Shown: piece after piece, positions 63,913 to 64,000 of the stretch
Numbering within the stretch: position 1 is the stretch's first letter
Layout: every line of letters begins with the position of its first letter
DNA from: Anoplolepis gracilipes
Lineage: Eukaryota; Arthropoda; Insecta; Hymenoptera; Formicidae
Direction: 5' to 3'
DNA length: 64,000 bases
NCBI RefSeq assembly: GCF_047496725.1
Contig: NC_132972.1
Location: forward strand, 16,282,501-16,346,500
The notes under the pieces: generated by a model
Told to the model about the DNA's origin: nothing
Databases searched by the model: none
Seen by the model: only the letters and a program-made list of their open reading frames with translations
Program-made: the position numbers and the translations under genes

Positions 63913-64000
63913 CATAAATAGATTATTAATCTAGAATTTTCCGACATTAACACACATATGTTTGTCCAAGAAATATATACTTTCGTTGCAAATTAGAATT
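62344..64000 (+). other. how: how long-isoform 3' UTR and flanking DNA
   Basis: Follows the HPYQR stop. Contains GA-rich sequence, a two-stage hairpin (62587-62660) with AATAAA at about 62653, and a second How-type site at 63774-63785 (ACTAAC plus TAAT). The transcript end could not be fixed. No further gene was seen. Confidence 0.5.
62587..62660 (+). repeat. Two-stage hairpin in how 3' UTR
   Basis: The outer stem GATTTATTCCC (62587-62597) pairs perfectly with 62650-62660. The inner stem GACGATAATAATA (62610-62622) pairs perfectly with 62631-62643. An asymmetric internal loop separates them. The right outer arm contains the AATAAA signal, so folding could hide it. Confidence 0.6.

Overview
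The window is insect nuclear DNA, with long AT-rich introns, many microsatellites and small inverted-repeat transposon relics. Intron-containing orthologues of conserved animal genes fill the left half, and one very long GC-richer gene fills the right half. The gene set (insect-type Argonaute-2 with a glutamine-rich repeat N-terminus, the STAR protein held out wings, and a Trk-like receptor kinase) fits a hymenopteran, perhaps an ant. The species is an inference, not something read directly.

Layout. 1-4.6 kb is AT-rich DNA with a MITE-like inverted repeat and an orphan exon-like stretch on the minus strand. 4.65-7.3 kb (+) holds the 3' part of a receptor tyrosine kinase; its 5' exons lie outside or could not be seen. 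8.9-10.4 kb (+) is a short HSF-type DNA-binding protein. 10.8-32.4 kb is a dense cluster: GPN1 (-), CPSF2 (+), Zwilch (+), the Arf-GAP CenG1A (-) and Argonaute-2 (+). GPN1/CPSF2 and CenG1A/Ago2 are head-to-head pairs sharing 0.7-0.9 kb promoter regions. All three promoter-containing gaps of the cluster carry paired palindromic CCAAT motifs. 32.4-37.4 kb is intergenic and ends in a GAGA/CT-rich, GC-rich promoter and 5' leader. 37.4-62.3 kb (+) is held out wings (how), the fly orthologue of vertebrate Quaking, with a 14.6 kb first intron.

All main gene models were built by joining exons at GT/AG sites with matching phase, and each joined reading frame closes exactly. Resulting lengths: GPN1 400 aa, CPSF2 737 aa, Zwilch 607 aa, CenG1A 718 aa, Ago2 1229 aa, How 335 aa (long) or 313 aa (short).

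The most interesting signal is the 3' end of how. One phase-1 donor at 57042/57043 can be read through to give a short C-terminus. It can also join an exon 5.2 kb away that encodes the HPYQR nuclear-retention-type tail of QKI-5/How(L), or at least one further unannotated-looking terminal exon at 58845 that has a good branch point and acceptor. Sequence matching the How/QKI RNA-binding site lies in the same region, which suggests self-regulated choice of C-terminus. Second in interest is a recently expanded 177-bp coding repeat in Ago2. Several MITEs and a decayed Penelope-like, hammerhead-like relic were also found.
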